Positions 9,154 through 16,985 of a stretch of 64,000 nucleotides of DNA are shown piece after piece. This stretch comes from JACCSI01 sp963815285. GTDB taxonomy: Bacteria > Acidobacteriota > Vicinamibacteria > Vicinamibacterales > UBA2999. Below the pieces are notes generated by a model. The model saw nothing but the letters and a program-made list of their open reading frames with translations, did no database searches and was not told the origin of the DNA. How positions within the stretch are numbered: the first letter of the stretch is position 1; each line of letters opens with the position of its first letter. The translations under genes were made by a program, and so were the position numbers. Location of the stretch: positions 124,001 through 188,000 of the forward strand of contig CAWFGB010000011.1 of NCBI GenBank assembly GCA_963815285.1, in the 5' to 3' direction.

Positions 9154-10231
9154 TGGCCACAGTTTCTGGCCCCTTCTCCGTGCAGACAGCGTAATTGCCC
9201 TCATACGTCGAGACGCCGGCGTATTCACCTTTGGCGTTGAGGATGTAAAAGTTCAAGCCGAAGTTCGGCAACCCGCGAGCATTGAGCAGACGCTTTTCGA
9301 TGGTGTTCTTCTGCACTCTCTTGAGTGCCTCGAGCCCGGCGTCTTTGGGGTGGCGGCCGCGCCGCATCTCTTCGACGATGAGATACGAACAGAGGTTGTA
9401 GAGATTGGCTTCGCCGCGTCCGGTCGATCCGGCGGCGCCGATCTCGCCGTCCACATAAAGACCCGCACCGAGAATCGGCGAGTCGCCGACGCGGCCGGGA
9501 ATCTTCCACGCGAGCCCGCTGGTGGTCGTCACGCCCGAAACCTCGCCGCGGCTGTTGACGCCATCCATGTTGATCGTGCCGTAGTAGTGCTCGGGATCGA
9601 TCAAGCCGTCGCGGACCATGCTCAGCCCGGCGAGCATCATTGCTTCGCCACGCTTTTTCGGATCGAGATAGTGTTCAGGATCGATTCGGCGCTTCCATTC
9701 GAGCCAGCGCTGACGTGATGTCTCGGTGTTGAGGTCGTCTTCGATCTTGAAGCCAAGCTGGCGCGCAAACGTCTGCGCGTCCTTGCCGACAATCAGGTGA
9801 TGATCGGTCTGCTCAAGCACCGCTTTGGCGACCAGCGACGGTGTGCGGATGCCCTCTAGGCAGGCGACGCCGCCGGCGCGTTTGGTCGGCCCGTGCATGC
9901 AGCACGAGTCGAGCTGGACAACGCCTTCCGCGTTCGGCAGCCCGCCGTAGCCGACGCTGGTGTCTTCTGGATCCAGCTCGCAGAGATTGACGCCAGCAAT
10001 GACCGCGTCGAGGACATCGGTGCCTTTCGCCATCATCTCGAAGGCGCGCTGGACGCCGGTAACGGTGCCCCCGTTCTTGTATCGATTGCCGTTGGCCGAA
10101 GCCACAACGACGGGTCTGACGCCGCCCGATTGCACGGCCGGCGCCTGGCCGAACACGGGCGCTGCGGCGGCGATAGCGAGGCCCGCGGTGCCGGTCTGGA
10201 CGAACTCGCGGCGAGTGACGGTCTTGCTCAT
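9119..10231 (-). CDS. Tat-exported N4-(beta-N-acetylglucosaminyl)-L-asparaginase (aspartylglucosaminidase family)
   Basis: 370 residues from the ATG at 10231; an upstream in-frame start is less likely because it would precede the signal. The N-terminus carries a twin-arginine signal (TRREFVQTG) and an Ala-rich hydrophobic core. The body is an N-terminal nucleophile hydrolase of the type-2 asparaginase family. Autoproteolysis is expected before Thr219 in HYYGTINMD, followed by VTTTSG, the hallmark GRVGDSPILGAGLYVD and AAGSTGRGE. The alpha-chain segment CELDPEDTSVGYGGLPNAEG also follows the human lysosomal enzyme closely, which favours glycosylasparaginase over plain isoaspartyl peptidase. The reaction would free the GlcNAc-amine from Asn outside the cytoplasm. 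It is divergent from an STT3 oligosaccharyltransferase gene 630 bases away. Its tail overlaps the decayed permease. Confidence 0.9.
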   Translation of the reverse strand: MSKTVTRREFVQTGTAGLAIAAAAPVFGQAPAVQSGGVRPVVVASANGNRYKNGGTVTGVQRAFEMMAKGTDVLDAVIAGVNLCELDPEDTSVGYGGLPNAEGVVQLDSCCMHGPTKRAGGVACLEGIRTPSLVAKAVLEQTDHHLIVGKDAQTFARQLGFKIEDDLNTETSRQRWLEWKRRIDPEHYLDPKKRGEAMMLAGLSMVRDGLIDPEHYYGTINMDGVNSRGEVSGVTTTSGLAWKIPGRVGDSPILGAGLYVDGEIGAAGSTGRGEANLYNLCSYLIVEEMRRGRHPKDAGLEALKRVQKNTIEKRLLNARGLPNFGLNFYILNAKGEYAGVSTYEGNYAVCTEKGPETVATTPLLEGRASD

Positions 10232-10380
10232 AGGCGCGGATGCTAACACGGACTTGACGGCTTCGGCGCCTCGTTGGACTAGCCGCTTTCACGGCGAGAA
10301 AGACGCGCGCTGGCGCTTGGGCATGCCGCTGCTCACGCGGAGGCAGGACGCGCGACGCGGCGAGCAGTAGCTCAACGGCG

Positions 10381-10420
10381 GCTCGCTGTGCTCTCGCTCT
10401 AGAGCTCGCTGTGCTCTCGC
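10381..10420. repeat. 17-bp direct repeat, two copies
   Basis: GCTCGCTGTGCTCTCGC occurs at 10381-10397 and again at 10404-10420, a 23-base period. It begins the repetitive spacer between the asparaginase and the oligosaccharyltransferase genes. Confidence 0.8.
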
Positions 10421-10469
10421 GCCAAGAACAGCCCGGCCGGGCGGCCAACCTCGTGCGCGCCCGCGCCTG

Positions 10470-10790
10470 GCCATGGGCGCTCCGCTCAGGCCGCGAGTCG
10501 CCGAGTCTTGCCGCCGCGTCGCGCCGAGCGCCGGCGAGGGCGTTCGCTCGAGGCAGCGAGTCGCCGAGTCCCGAAGCAGCGTCGTGCCGCCCCCGCGCGG
10601 CCATGGGCGTCCTCAAACCGCGGGAGGTGCCGACTCCTGCTGTGGCTTTGCGCCGAGCATTCGGCGAGGGCGTTCCGCTCGAGCGACGAGTCGCCGCGTT
10701 CTGCCGCGGCCCTCGGCGCTCGCGCGCGATCAAGGGCGTCGCGCTCGGGCAGCGAATGCCGGGCCCGCTCAGGTCGCGAGCTGCCTAGTT
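10470..10790. repeat. Degenerate ~130-bp direct repeats in a gene-free GC-rich spacer
   Basis: Two imperfect copies start with CCATGGGCG at about 10471 and 10602 and share GCGCCGAGC, GGCGAGGGCGTT(C)CGCTCGAG and CGAGTCGCCG in the same order. A partial third copy follows from about 10731. Within the first unit the CGAGTCGCCGAGTC element is itself repeated 63 bases on. Long open frames cross the area, but they have no recognisable domain and an Arg/Ala-rich composition that follows the repeats. I read 10250-10860 as non-coding. Confidence 0.6.
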
Positions 10791-10864
10791 CGCCGCAGCC
10801 TCAGGACGCCAGTCTCTGTTCGGTGAGCGCGCATCCCGTTCCGCGAGGCGACGAGTCCTACAAT

Positions 10865-13057
10865 GTGCCCGTGCGTCGAGACCTCGTCCTCGTCCTGGTG
10901 ATCGCTGTCGCCGCGTTTGGCATCCGCACCTACCCGGCGTGGAACAGCGTGTTCACCGACACCGGCGTGAAGTTCCTCGAGACCGACGCGTGGTATCACA
11001 TCCGGCTCACCGAGTATCAGGTCAGAAACTACCCCTGGCGCGTGACCAATGATCCCTACGCGGCGCCGGGCGGACAGTTCGTGCCGATCGCCCCGCTCTT
11101 CGACGCGATCACTGCGACGGTCGTCGTGGCGCTGCACGGCCGCGACGCAACGACTGCAGACGTCGAACGTATCGCCGCGGTGATGCCGCCTCTCCTCGGT
11201 GCGCTTGCCATTCTCGTCGCGTGGGCGCTGGCGCGCTCGCTGTTCGACCGTCGTGCCGGGTTACTGGCGGCGTGCCTGCTCGCCGTGCTCCCCGGGCATT
11301 TTCTCGATCGGACGATGCTGGGATTTGTCGATCACCATGCCCTTGAAGCGTTGCTCGCGTTGGCAACGCTGCTGGGCTTCGCACGCGCGCTGATTGCTTC
11401 ATCCGCAATCGCGCCTTTTCTCGCCGGCGCGGCCCTCGGGTTGTATCTGCTCGCTTGGGGAAGCGGTGCGTTCCTCATCGGCATCCTGGGTGTGTGGTTA
11501 GTGCTGGCTTTCGTACTCGCCCCGAACGAAGAAGATCGCGTCAGGGTCGCCGCTGTGACGACAGCGGCCGCGGTGACGGCACTGGTCATGGTCGTCGCCT
11601 TTCAGGATCCGGCGATGCACCGCTATGGCAGCCAGGTGCTTGGACTCGTCGGACTGGCAGCCATCGCTTTTGCTGCGACCCAGGCCCGTCGTGCTCGCAG
11701 ACGGGAAGCGCTCGCGGCCCTGATGGTGGTAGTCGCGATCGCGGCGGTTGCGATTGCCGTGTTGGTGCCCGATCTCGTTCCCCAAGTCTTTGTCGACGTC
11801 GCCCGCTTGGCGCCCGACGCGACGCGCATGGGCGTTCTCGAGGCGCGCCCCCTGTTTCTCTATTCAGGGCAATGGCGCTGGGAACAGCCTTGGCTGTTCT
11901 TCCGTACTGGCTTCTTCATCGGCGCCATCGCGCTCCTGCCGTTCGCCCTCCGCGTCTGGAGACAACGACGCCCGGCGGAACTCTTGCTCCTGGTCTATGC
12001 CATCGCGATGTTTGCGGCGACCATCGGCCAGAATCGCTTCGGGTATTACCTGGTCACGGCGTGCGCACTGCTCGGCGGATGGCTCGCGATGACGCTGCTC
12101 GATTGGGGTGGCGTCCCGCACGCTGACAATCGGACGCCAGTGCCTTGGACACAAAGACCCCTCGCCCGCGAGCTCGCCGTGATCGCGGTCGCAGGGGGCA
12201 TGTTCGCGCCCAACCTGGCGCCACGTGTGCTCCTGGCCGAGCGCGCGGGTACTGTTCCAGCTCATTGGCACACGACGATGAACTGGCTGCGAGAGCACAC
12301 GCCGGCGCCGTTTCTGGACGCGGCTGGCATGGATGACGACTACTACTACGCGCGTTATCCGAGTGACGCGGTGCCAGCACCCGATTACACCGTCATGAAC
12401 TGGTGGGATCAGGGCTACTGGATCGTGCAACGCGCGCGCCGTGTCCCGGTCGCCAACCCGACACAAGGACGCGCGGCGAATTCGGCGCGGTTCTACCTCG
12501 AAACCGACGAGTTGCGGGCGATGGAGATCTTGCAGGCCGAACGCGTGCGCTATGTGCTGTCCGACTGGGAGTTGCCGTTTCGACGGCTCGCCGATGGCAC
12601 CATCATGGGCCGCTTTCAGAACATCGTTGATTGGGCGGGCGGCGTGCACGGAAAGTACTACGAGATCGTCTACCGCAGGGAGAACAACACCTGGACACCG
12701 GTCTGGGTCTTTCACGAGCCGTACTACCGCAGCATGGCGTACCGCCTGTCAGCGCTTGGCGGCAGTCAGGCCACGCCGGCGGCTGATACGACGACGGTGA
12801 TTACCGTCGCGAGCCGCGTGGACAGCAACGGGTTGCGCTTTCGCGAGCTGGTCTCAGAACGGTCCTACGCGACCTACGAAGCAGCACGTCTGGCGGCGGC
12901 CTCCTCCGCGATTGAGGCGCTCGTTGTCGGACTCGATCCGTGGGTGTCGGCATTTCCGCTGGCGCCGTTGGACCGATTGCAGCCGGTATTCGAGGCGCGG
13001 ACACCGGAGCAGCAGCCGACCGAAGCGCCGTGGGTGCGAGTATTCGAAGTGCGGTAG
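10865..13057 (+). CDS. STT3/PglB/AglB-type oligosaccharyltransferase (GT66)
   Basis: 730 residues from GTG 10865; GTG 10871 is an alternative. The frame stays open upstream, but that part is repeat-derived. About 11-13 membrane helices precede a periplasmic C-terminal domain. All the catalytic signatures of an STT3 enzyme can be seen. The first loop acidic motif is FLETDAWYHIR (Glu39, Asp41), the second is FVDHHALEA (Asp156), and the loop-5 glutamate motif is GVLEARPLFL (Glu326). The arginine after the loop is in GQNRFGYYL (Arg391), and the acceptor-binding WWDxG motif is VMNWWDQGYWI (513-517). The predicted reaction is en bloc transfer of a polyprenyl-diphosphate-linked oligosaccharide to Asn of a sequon on the periplasmic face. 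The minus-strand neighbour is an exported aspartylglucosaminidase. Flippase and glycan-assembly candidates lie 35-40 kb downstream. Confidence 0.9.
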   Translation: MPVRRDLVLVLVIAVAAFGIRTYPAWNSVFTDTGVKFLETDAWYHIRLTEYQVRNYPWRVTNDPYAAPGGQFVPIAPLFDAITATVVVALHGRDATTADVERIAAVMPPLLGALAILVAWALARSLFDRRAGLLAACLLAVLPGHFLDRTMLGFVDHHALEALLALATLLGFARALIASSAIAPFLAGAALGLYLLAWGSGAFLIGILGVWLVLAFVLAPNEEDRVRVAAVTTAAAVTALVMVVAFQDPAMHRYGSQVLGLVGLAAIAFAATQARRARRREALAALMVVVAIAAVAIAVLVPDLVPQVFVDVARLAPDATRMGVLEARPLFLYSGQWRWEQPWLFFRTGFFIGAIALLPFALRVWRQRRPAELLLLVYAIAMFAATIGQNRFGYYLVTACALLGGWLAMTLLDWGGVPHADNRTPVPWTQRPLARELAVIAVAGGMFAPNLAPRVLLAERAGTVPAHWHTTMNWLREHTPAPFLDAAGMDDDYYYARYPSDAVPAPDYTVMNWWDQGYWIVQRARRVPVANPTQGRAANSARFYLETDELRAMEILQAERVRYVLSDWELPFRRLADGTIMGRFQNIVDWAGGVHGKYYEIVYRRENNTWTPVWVFHEPYYRSMAYRLSALGGSQATPAADTTTVITVASRVDSNGLRFRELVSERSYATYEAARLAAASSAIEALVVGLDPWVSAFPLAPLDRLQPVFEARTPEQQPTEAPWVRVFEVR

Positions 13058-13350
13058 AGAGCTCAGTCGTTTCGCGAGTTCCCTCCACTCCGCCGGCAGT
13101 GCGCGCATCGGGTCCATGCCCTCCGCACGGCGTGCTGGCAGCAAGGTCGCGGCCAGCGGCATCTGCATCAACAGTATCGTCGCGCGCCGAACGCGAGAGG
13201 ATCGATGCCGCCGTCGCCGAGATGTCGATCGAAAGCGAAAGGACCGGCGTCAGGGTGAAGATCGGGCGGCGCGTCAGCAGGTGCAGGGAGCACCGGAGGT
13301 CATTGACTGCAAAAATGTCTTAACCGGAACGGATCTGAAGTACGAGAGTT

Positions 13351-13932
13351 TCACACATCCCGGTGAGCGCCGAGCGCTGACGATCGGGCGCGGTTCCGGC
13401 GGTCACGACGACGGATGACGACGGCCTTTGCCCAGGCATAGCTGGCGACTGCTCCGAGAGTGGCGTACGGCACGCTTCCGATGAGCAGCGGCACGCCAAC
13501 CGCTGCCATCAACGTTGACACCCTGGTGAGCCATGGCTCCTCGCCTCCGGCGAGCAGGTCCTCGAAGGCGGCGTAACCCCCGGACTGGTCTCCTTGACCG
13601 GTCAGCCACAGCCCGGTCACGTAAAACGCGTAGTACATCGGTACGACGGTGAGAGGGTTGTTGACCCAGACCCAGATGAAGGCCTGGAGGAGGCTCGAGT
13701 CCTTGCCGAACAACTTGCGGGCGATGAGCCAGGTCGCGATGATCTCGACTGTCTGCAGACCAATGGTGGGCGTAAGGCCCCAGAACACGCCGTTGGCGAC
13801 GCCACGCGCCGTGTGCTCCGCGCTGTGCGGACTGCGAAAGACGGGGACGATCAAGCGATACCGGATCCAGCGCCGTAACCGCTCCAGAACGAGTATCTTA
13901 CGAGGATGGCCCGGCGGTTGTCGTCGTTTCAA
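13351..13932 (-). CDS. DUF2062 family membrane protein
   Basis: 193 residues. The core is typical of DUF2062: a basic amphipathic N-terminus, TARGVANGVFWGLTPTIGLQT, then IWVWVNNPLTVVPMYYAFY and two further hydrophobic segments. Function is unknown; members are small inner-membrane proteins often linked to envelope or glycolipid genes. The only start that keeps the basic N-terminus is a TTG at 13932, which lies inside the opposing ctaA gene, so the two divergent genes overlap by 27 bases. One of the two starts may be annotated too early. The 293 bases between this gene and the STT3 gene hold no gene I can see. Confidence 0.8.
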   Translation of the reverse strand: MKRRQPPGHPRKILVLERLRRWIRYRLIVPVFRSPHSAEHTARGVANGVFWGLTPTIGLQTVEIIATWLIARKLFGKDSSLLQAFIWVWVNNPLTVVPMYYAFYVTGLWLTGQGDQSGGYAAFEDLLAGGEEPWLTRVSTLMAAVGVPLLIGSVPYATLGAVASYAWAKAVVIRRRDRRNRARSSALGAHRDV

Positions 13933-14958
13933 ACGCTTGCATTATGGACGACGGGCACAACATATTTTCTAATCCTGGTGGGTGGTCTCGTGCGCGCGTC
14001 TGGTGCTGGCCTCGGCTGCCCGGACTGGCCGCGCTGTTTCGGCGGCTGGATCCCGCCTGCCTCGGCCGCCGATCTACCTGCCGGATTTGACGCCTCGCAA
14101 TTCAACCCGACGCTGATGTGGACCGAGTACCTCAACCGCCTGCTCGGGGTGACCGTCGGCCTGCTGATTTTCGCGACCCTGATCTCGGCGTGGCGCCACC
14201 ATCGGCGGACCCCCCGAATCCTATGGCCTACCCTTGCCGCGTTTCTTCTCGTCGGCTTTCAAGGATGGTTGGGCGGAGTCGTCGTGCAGCAGGAATTGGC
14301 GGCTTGGATCGTGACCGTCCACATGGTCGTCGCACTCGTCATTGTTTCGCTGCTGCTCTATTCGACCGTGTACGCGTTTTTTGCGGCAGCGTCCGTGCAG
14401 GGACAGGCCGTGCGTCGCGTGCACGCTCATGACGCACGGCCTGTCCCTGCATCGCCGGCGGCGAGACCGCTGCTGGCCTGGTCCACGTTGGCGCTGATGG
14501 CGCTCACCCTTCTGCAGGTGATCCTCGGCACTCAGGTGCGGGAGGGGATTGACCATGCGTTGGACGCCGGCATTGCCCGCGCCGATGCGCTCGGGAGCGT
14601 GGGTCGAGTCGACATGTGGCACCGGGAGGCCGCACTGCTCGTGATGGCGGCGACTGCCTGGGTGCTCTGGCTGGTTTGGGCGCGGCATCGACGCGAGCTG
14701 ACGCTTGTGCGCACCACGGTTGTGCTTGGGGCATGCGTCGGGCTGCAGGTCCTGCTCGGCGCCTCGATGGCGTACGTGGCACTCACACCGGCGGCGCAAG
14801 TGGCGCACCTGACCGCGTCGAGCCTGGTGTTGGGCGCGGAAACGGTGTTGCTGCTCCTGGCGCGCTGGCTACCGCCCGCGGACCAAACGGCTGAGGCGCT
14901 CCAATCAAAGCGGATCGATCACGCTGACCAGCGCGAGGTGTCGCGGCGCCTAGGGTAA
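13906..14958 (+). CDS. ctaA: Heme A synthase (CtaA/COX15)
   Basis: 350 residues with eight predicted membrane helices in two four-helix halves. Family signatures are LVGGLVRASGAGLGCPDWPRC near the N-terminus, EYLNRLLGV (Glu and heme-side residues), QGWLGGVVV and TVHMVVAL in the first half. LQVILGTQVREGIDH, DMWHREAALLV and AQVAHLTASSLVLG, with the paired His, fall in the second half. The enzyme oxidises the C8 methyl of heme O to the formyl of heme A for cytochrome oxidase. The loop between helices 4 and 5 is longer and Arg/Ala-rich. ATG 13906 overlaps the divergent DUF2062 start; TTG 13918 is a possible alternative. The stop codon is one base before the start of a small leader ORF. Confidence 0.92.
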   Translation: MARRLSSFQTLALWTTGTTYFLILVGGLVRASGAGLGCPDWPRCFGGWIPPASAADLPAGFDASQFNPTLMWTEYLNRLLGVTVGLLIFATLISAWRHHRRTPRILWPTLAAFLLVGFQGWLGGVVVQQELAAWIVTVHMVVALVIVSLLLYSTVYAFFAAASVQGQAVRRVHAHDARPVPASPAARPLLAWSTLALMALTLLQVILGTQVREGIDHALDAGIARADALGSVGRVDMWHREAALLVMAATAWVLWLVWARHRRELTLVRTTVVLGACVGLQVLLGASMAYVALTPAAQVAHLTASSLVLGAETVLLLLARWLPPADQTAEALQSKRIDHADQREVSRRLG

Positions 14959-14959
14959 A

Positions 14960-15043
14960 ATGGCCATCACTGTGACCACACTGCACATCCTCTCTTGGCG
15001 CCGGGTCACGGCGGCGCTCTGTACGCGCTGCATCTGTAGCTAG
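14960..15043 (+). CDS. 27-codon Cys-rich leader peptide
   Basis: A short ORF starts with ATG one base after the ctaA stop. It is preceded by AGGG at a good distance and ends with a TAG at 15041-15043. The peptide has no membrane or secretion signal. Its last seven residues are CTRCICS, giving three Cys codons in six positions (UGU, UGC, UGU). A perfect 9-bp hairpin begins two bases after the stop. This layout resembles transcription-attenuation or ribosome-stalling leader peptides, where scarcity of charged tRNA-Cys would stall the ribosome just before the hairpin. The first gene downstream is the DUF1684 lipoprotein-like gene at 15256. Not in any family I can name; coding status rests on start, RBS and context only. 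Confidence 0.45.
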   Translation: MAITVTTLHILSWRRVTAALCTRCICS

Positions 15044-15044
15044 T

Positions 15045-15072
15045 CTCTCGCGGCCTTGTTGGCCCGCGAGAG
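15045..15072 (+). promoter_or_regulatory. Hairpin after the leader ORF, attenuator candidate
   Basis: CTCTCGCGG (15045-15053) and CCGCGAGAG (15064-15072) form a perfect 9-bp stem with a 10-base loop, two bases beyond the leader ORF stop codon. The stretch that follows is only weakly U-rich (ending CATTTT at 15080-15085), so termination is possible but not strong. CCTCTC at 14989-14994 within the leader ORF is complementary to GAGAGG at 15068-15073 and could form a competing stem. Confidence 0.45.
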
Positions 15073-15255
15073 GCGTTCCTCATTTTCAGGCAGGAGCGCG
15101 GGTAAGGCAGGCAGGGCCGCTAAGGCCACCGCGCCGAGTCGGGTCATCGCGCCTGGCTCCCCGTTTACCACCTGGTCTTGTATCCACAGCCACAGCTTCC
15201 GGTCTCGCCGGGTTTCCGGCATCGGCCCGGACCTTCAGGCCATTGAGGAGGACAG

Positions 15256-16134
15256 ATGCACAAGATTTTCGTTCCTACCATGATGCTCGCCGCGACGCTT
15301 TCTGCATCGCTGGGCGCGCTGGAGCCGTACGATCTTGCCGCGCTCGCCAAGTTCCGAGCCGATCGCGAGATCACCCTCAAGCGCGATACGGGATGGCTGA
15401 CCGTTGCCGGTCTGCACTTTCTGAACCAGGGCGACAACCGAGTCGGCTCCGACCCGTCAAACGACATCGTGCTCGACTTTCCCAGCATCCCGAAACAGGT
15501 CGGTGTGATCACCGTGTCGGGCACCGAGGTTCGCATCCGCGCGGCCGACGGACAGACGCTGCTCATCAACGACACGACCAGAACCGAATCGGACCTGCAT
15601 GGCTCGTTCGATCAGAAGCCCACCGACACGCTCCACTTCGGCCCGGTCAGCTTCTTCGTGCATTACAGCGGCCCGCGCCTCGCGCTGCGCGTGCGCAATC
15701 AGGACAGCGCCTTGCGCACGAACTTTCGTGGACTGCGCTGGTACGAACCCGACCCGGCGTTTCGGACGGTCGGCACCTTCAACGCCTATCCGGAGAAGCG
15801 CGTTGTCCAGATTCCAAACATCCTGGGCGATATCGAGCCGTTCAATGCCATTGGAACGGTGAGCTTCGAGCTCGGGGGCGTGCGTCACACAATGGAGGCG
15901 TGGGGAAGCCTCAAATCGCTGTGGCTCGTCTTCCGCGATCAGACGAGCGGGCGCGAAACGTATCCATCGGCGCGCTTCCTGTACACGCCGCCCGTCGACG
16001 GCGACACGGTCGTCGTCGATTTCAACTTCGCGCAGAATCCGCCTTGTGCGTATAACCCGTTCACGACTTGCCCGTTGCCGCCGGCGCAGAATCGGTTGGC
16101 GATCGGGATTGAGGCGGGGGAGAAGAAATACTGA
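15256..16134 (+). CDS. Secreted DUF1684 family protein
   Basis: 292 residues. The start ATG has a strong Shine-Dalgarno (GAGGAGGA). The N-terminus (MHKIFVPTMMLAATLSASLG) is a signal peptide. The body matches DUF1684: FRADREITLKRDTGWLTVAG, GDNRVGSDPSNDIVL, FGPVSFFVHYSGPRLALRVRN and LRWYEPDPAFRT. The terminal part ends FNFAQNPPCAYNPFTTCPLPP with two Cys, which may form a disulfide outside the cytoplasm. Function of the family is not established. It follows a Cys-rich leader ORF and hairpin by about 180 bases and may be controlled by them. Confidence 0.85.
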   Translation: MHKIFVPTMMLAATLSASLGALEPYDLAALAKFRADREITLKRDTGWLTVAGLHFLNQGDNRVGSDPSNDIVLDFPSIPKQVGVITVSGTEVRIRAADGQTLLINDTTRTESDLHGSFDQKPTDTLHFGPVSFFVHYSGPRLALRVRNQDSALRTNFRGLRWYEPDPAFRTVGTFNAYPEKRVVQIPNILGDIEPFNAIGTVSFELGGVRHTMEAWGSLKSLWLVFRDQTSGRETYPSARFLYTPPVDGDTVVVDFNFAQNPPCAYNPFTTCPLPPAQNRLAIGIEAGEKKY

Positions 16135-16302
16135 CGTTATCAAAGGCTCAAGGGTTCAAGGATTGAGAGAGCAGGTAGCTTCTTAGCGCCGTGGTCGCGC
16201 CGATCGCGCGGCGGGCTTGAAGGTAGGCGCGTTTCTGTTCGCCCTCGGTGATGCAGCCTCGATCACGTGCGCCCATCAGGCCGCTCTGCTATCGTCACCG
16301 CG

Positions 16303-16941
16303 ATGGATTCGCTGTTTGCGGCGTACGTGACCTTCACGGCCGTTCTGGTGTTGACGCCTGGGTCAACGACCGCCGTCATCGTCCGGAACACACTGGCGGG
16401 TGGCCGACTGGCAGGTCTTGCTGCCGCCCTCGGAGCGGCGATCGGGAATGCGTCACATGCGACGGCCGCAGGGTTCGGCCTCGCGGTCGTCTTCGCACGG
16501 TGGCCGCCGGCGATGTCGGGCCTGCGCCTCTGCGGCGCAGCCTATCTGGGTTGGTTGGGTGCCAGCAGCGTTTATCGAGTGGTGAAGTACCGGGATGGGG
16601 GACTTCAACTGGTCGACCCGGTTGGAAGGCCTGCGCTCGCGAAACAACCCAACCGCAGGAGCAGCTTTCGGCAGGGACTTGCCATCAACCTCCTGAACCC
16701 GGCGATTGCGACGTTCTATCTCGTTGTCGTTCCATCGTTCTTGCCCAGCGGCGCACCTGCGTGGTATTTCGCCGGCCTCGCCGCCGTCCACATCGTTATG
16801 GCGCTGGCCTGTCATGCGCTCTGGGCCATCGGACTCGATCAGGTGAGGCGATTGTTTCACTCACCGGGGCCGAGACGTGCGCTCGAAGCGGCAACGGGCA
16901 TTGCCCTCGTCGTTCTGGCGCTTCGCATCCTTGCGAAGTGA
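16303..16941 (+). CDS. LysE/RhtB family amino-acid exporter
   Basis: 212 residues from ATG 16303, which places the first membrane helix (SLFAAYVTFTAVLVLTPGST) at the N-terminus. A GTG at 16267 would add twelve residues without family support. The family pattern is clear: TPGSTTAVIVRNTLAGGR, AALGAAIGNASHATAA, CGAAYLGWLGASSVYR and the motif RQGLAINLLNPAIATFYLVV. About five to six helices. Members export amino acids or homoserine lactones; substrate cannot be assigned. It is convergent with the frameshifted permease. Short CCTTGAACC-type repeats lie on both sides (GGTTCAAGG at 16153-16161, CCTTGAACC at 16970-16978). Confidence 0.9.
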   Translation: MDSLFAAYVTFTAVLVLTPGSTTAVIVRNTLAGGRLAGLAAALGAAIGNASHATAAGFGLAVVFARWPPAMSGLRLCGAAYLGWLGASSVYRVVKYRDGGLQLVDPVGRPALAKQPNRRSSFRQGLAINLLNPAIATFYLVVVPSFLPSGAPAWYFAGLAAVHIVMALACHALWAIGLDQVRRLFHSPGPRRALEAATGIALVVLALRILAK

Positions 16942-16985
16942 GCCCCGACCAAACCTGGAACCCTGGAACCCTTGAACCTTCAACG

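Noticed and set aside
10508..10864. N-terminal extension of the STT3 frame
   Set aside because: The frame is open only because the GC-rich repeats contain few stops. The extension is Arg/Ala/Ser-rich, repeat-derived and not part of the STT3 fold.
15040..15222. 60-codon minus-strand frame opposite the leader-hairpin region
   Set aside because: No RBS or homologous feature. The plus strand has a better supported leader ORF and hairpin, and the downstream gene is on the plus strand.
16861..16985. Extra C-terminal tail of the frameshifted permease in its unshifted frame
   Set aside because: The tail runs into the antisense of the LysE gene and is unrelated to ADOP proteins. The conserved end is in the other frame, stopping at 16986.
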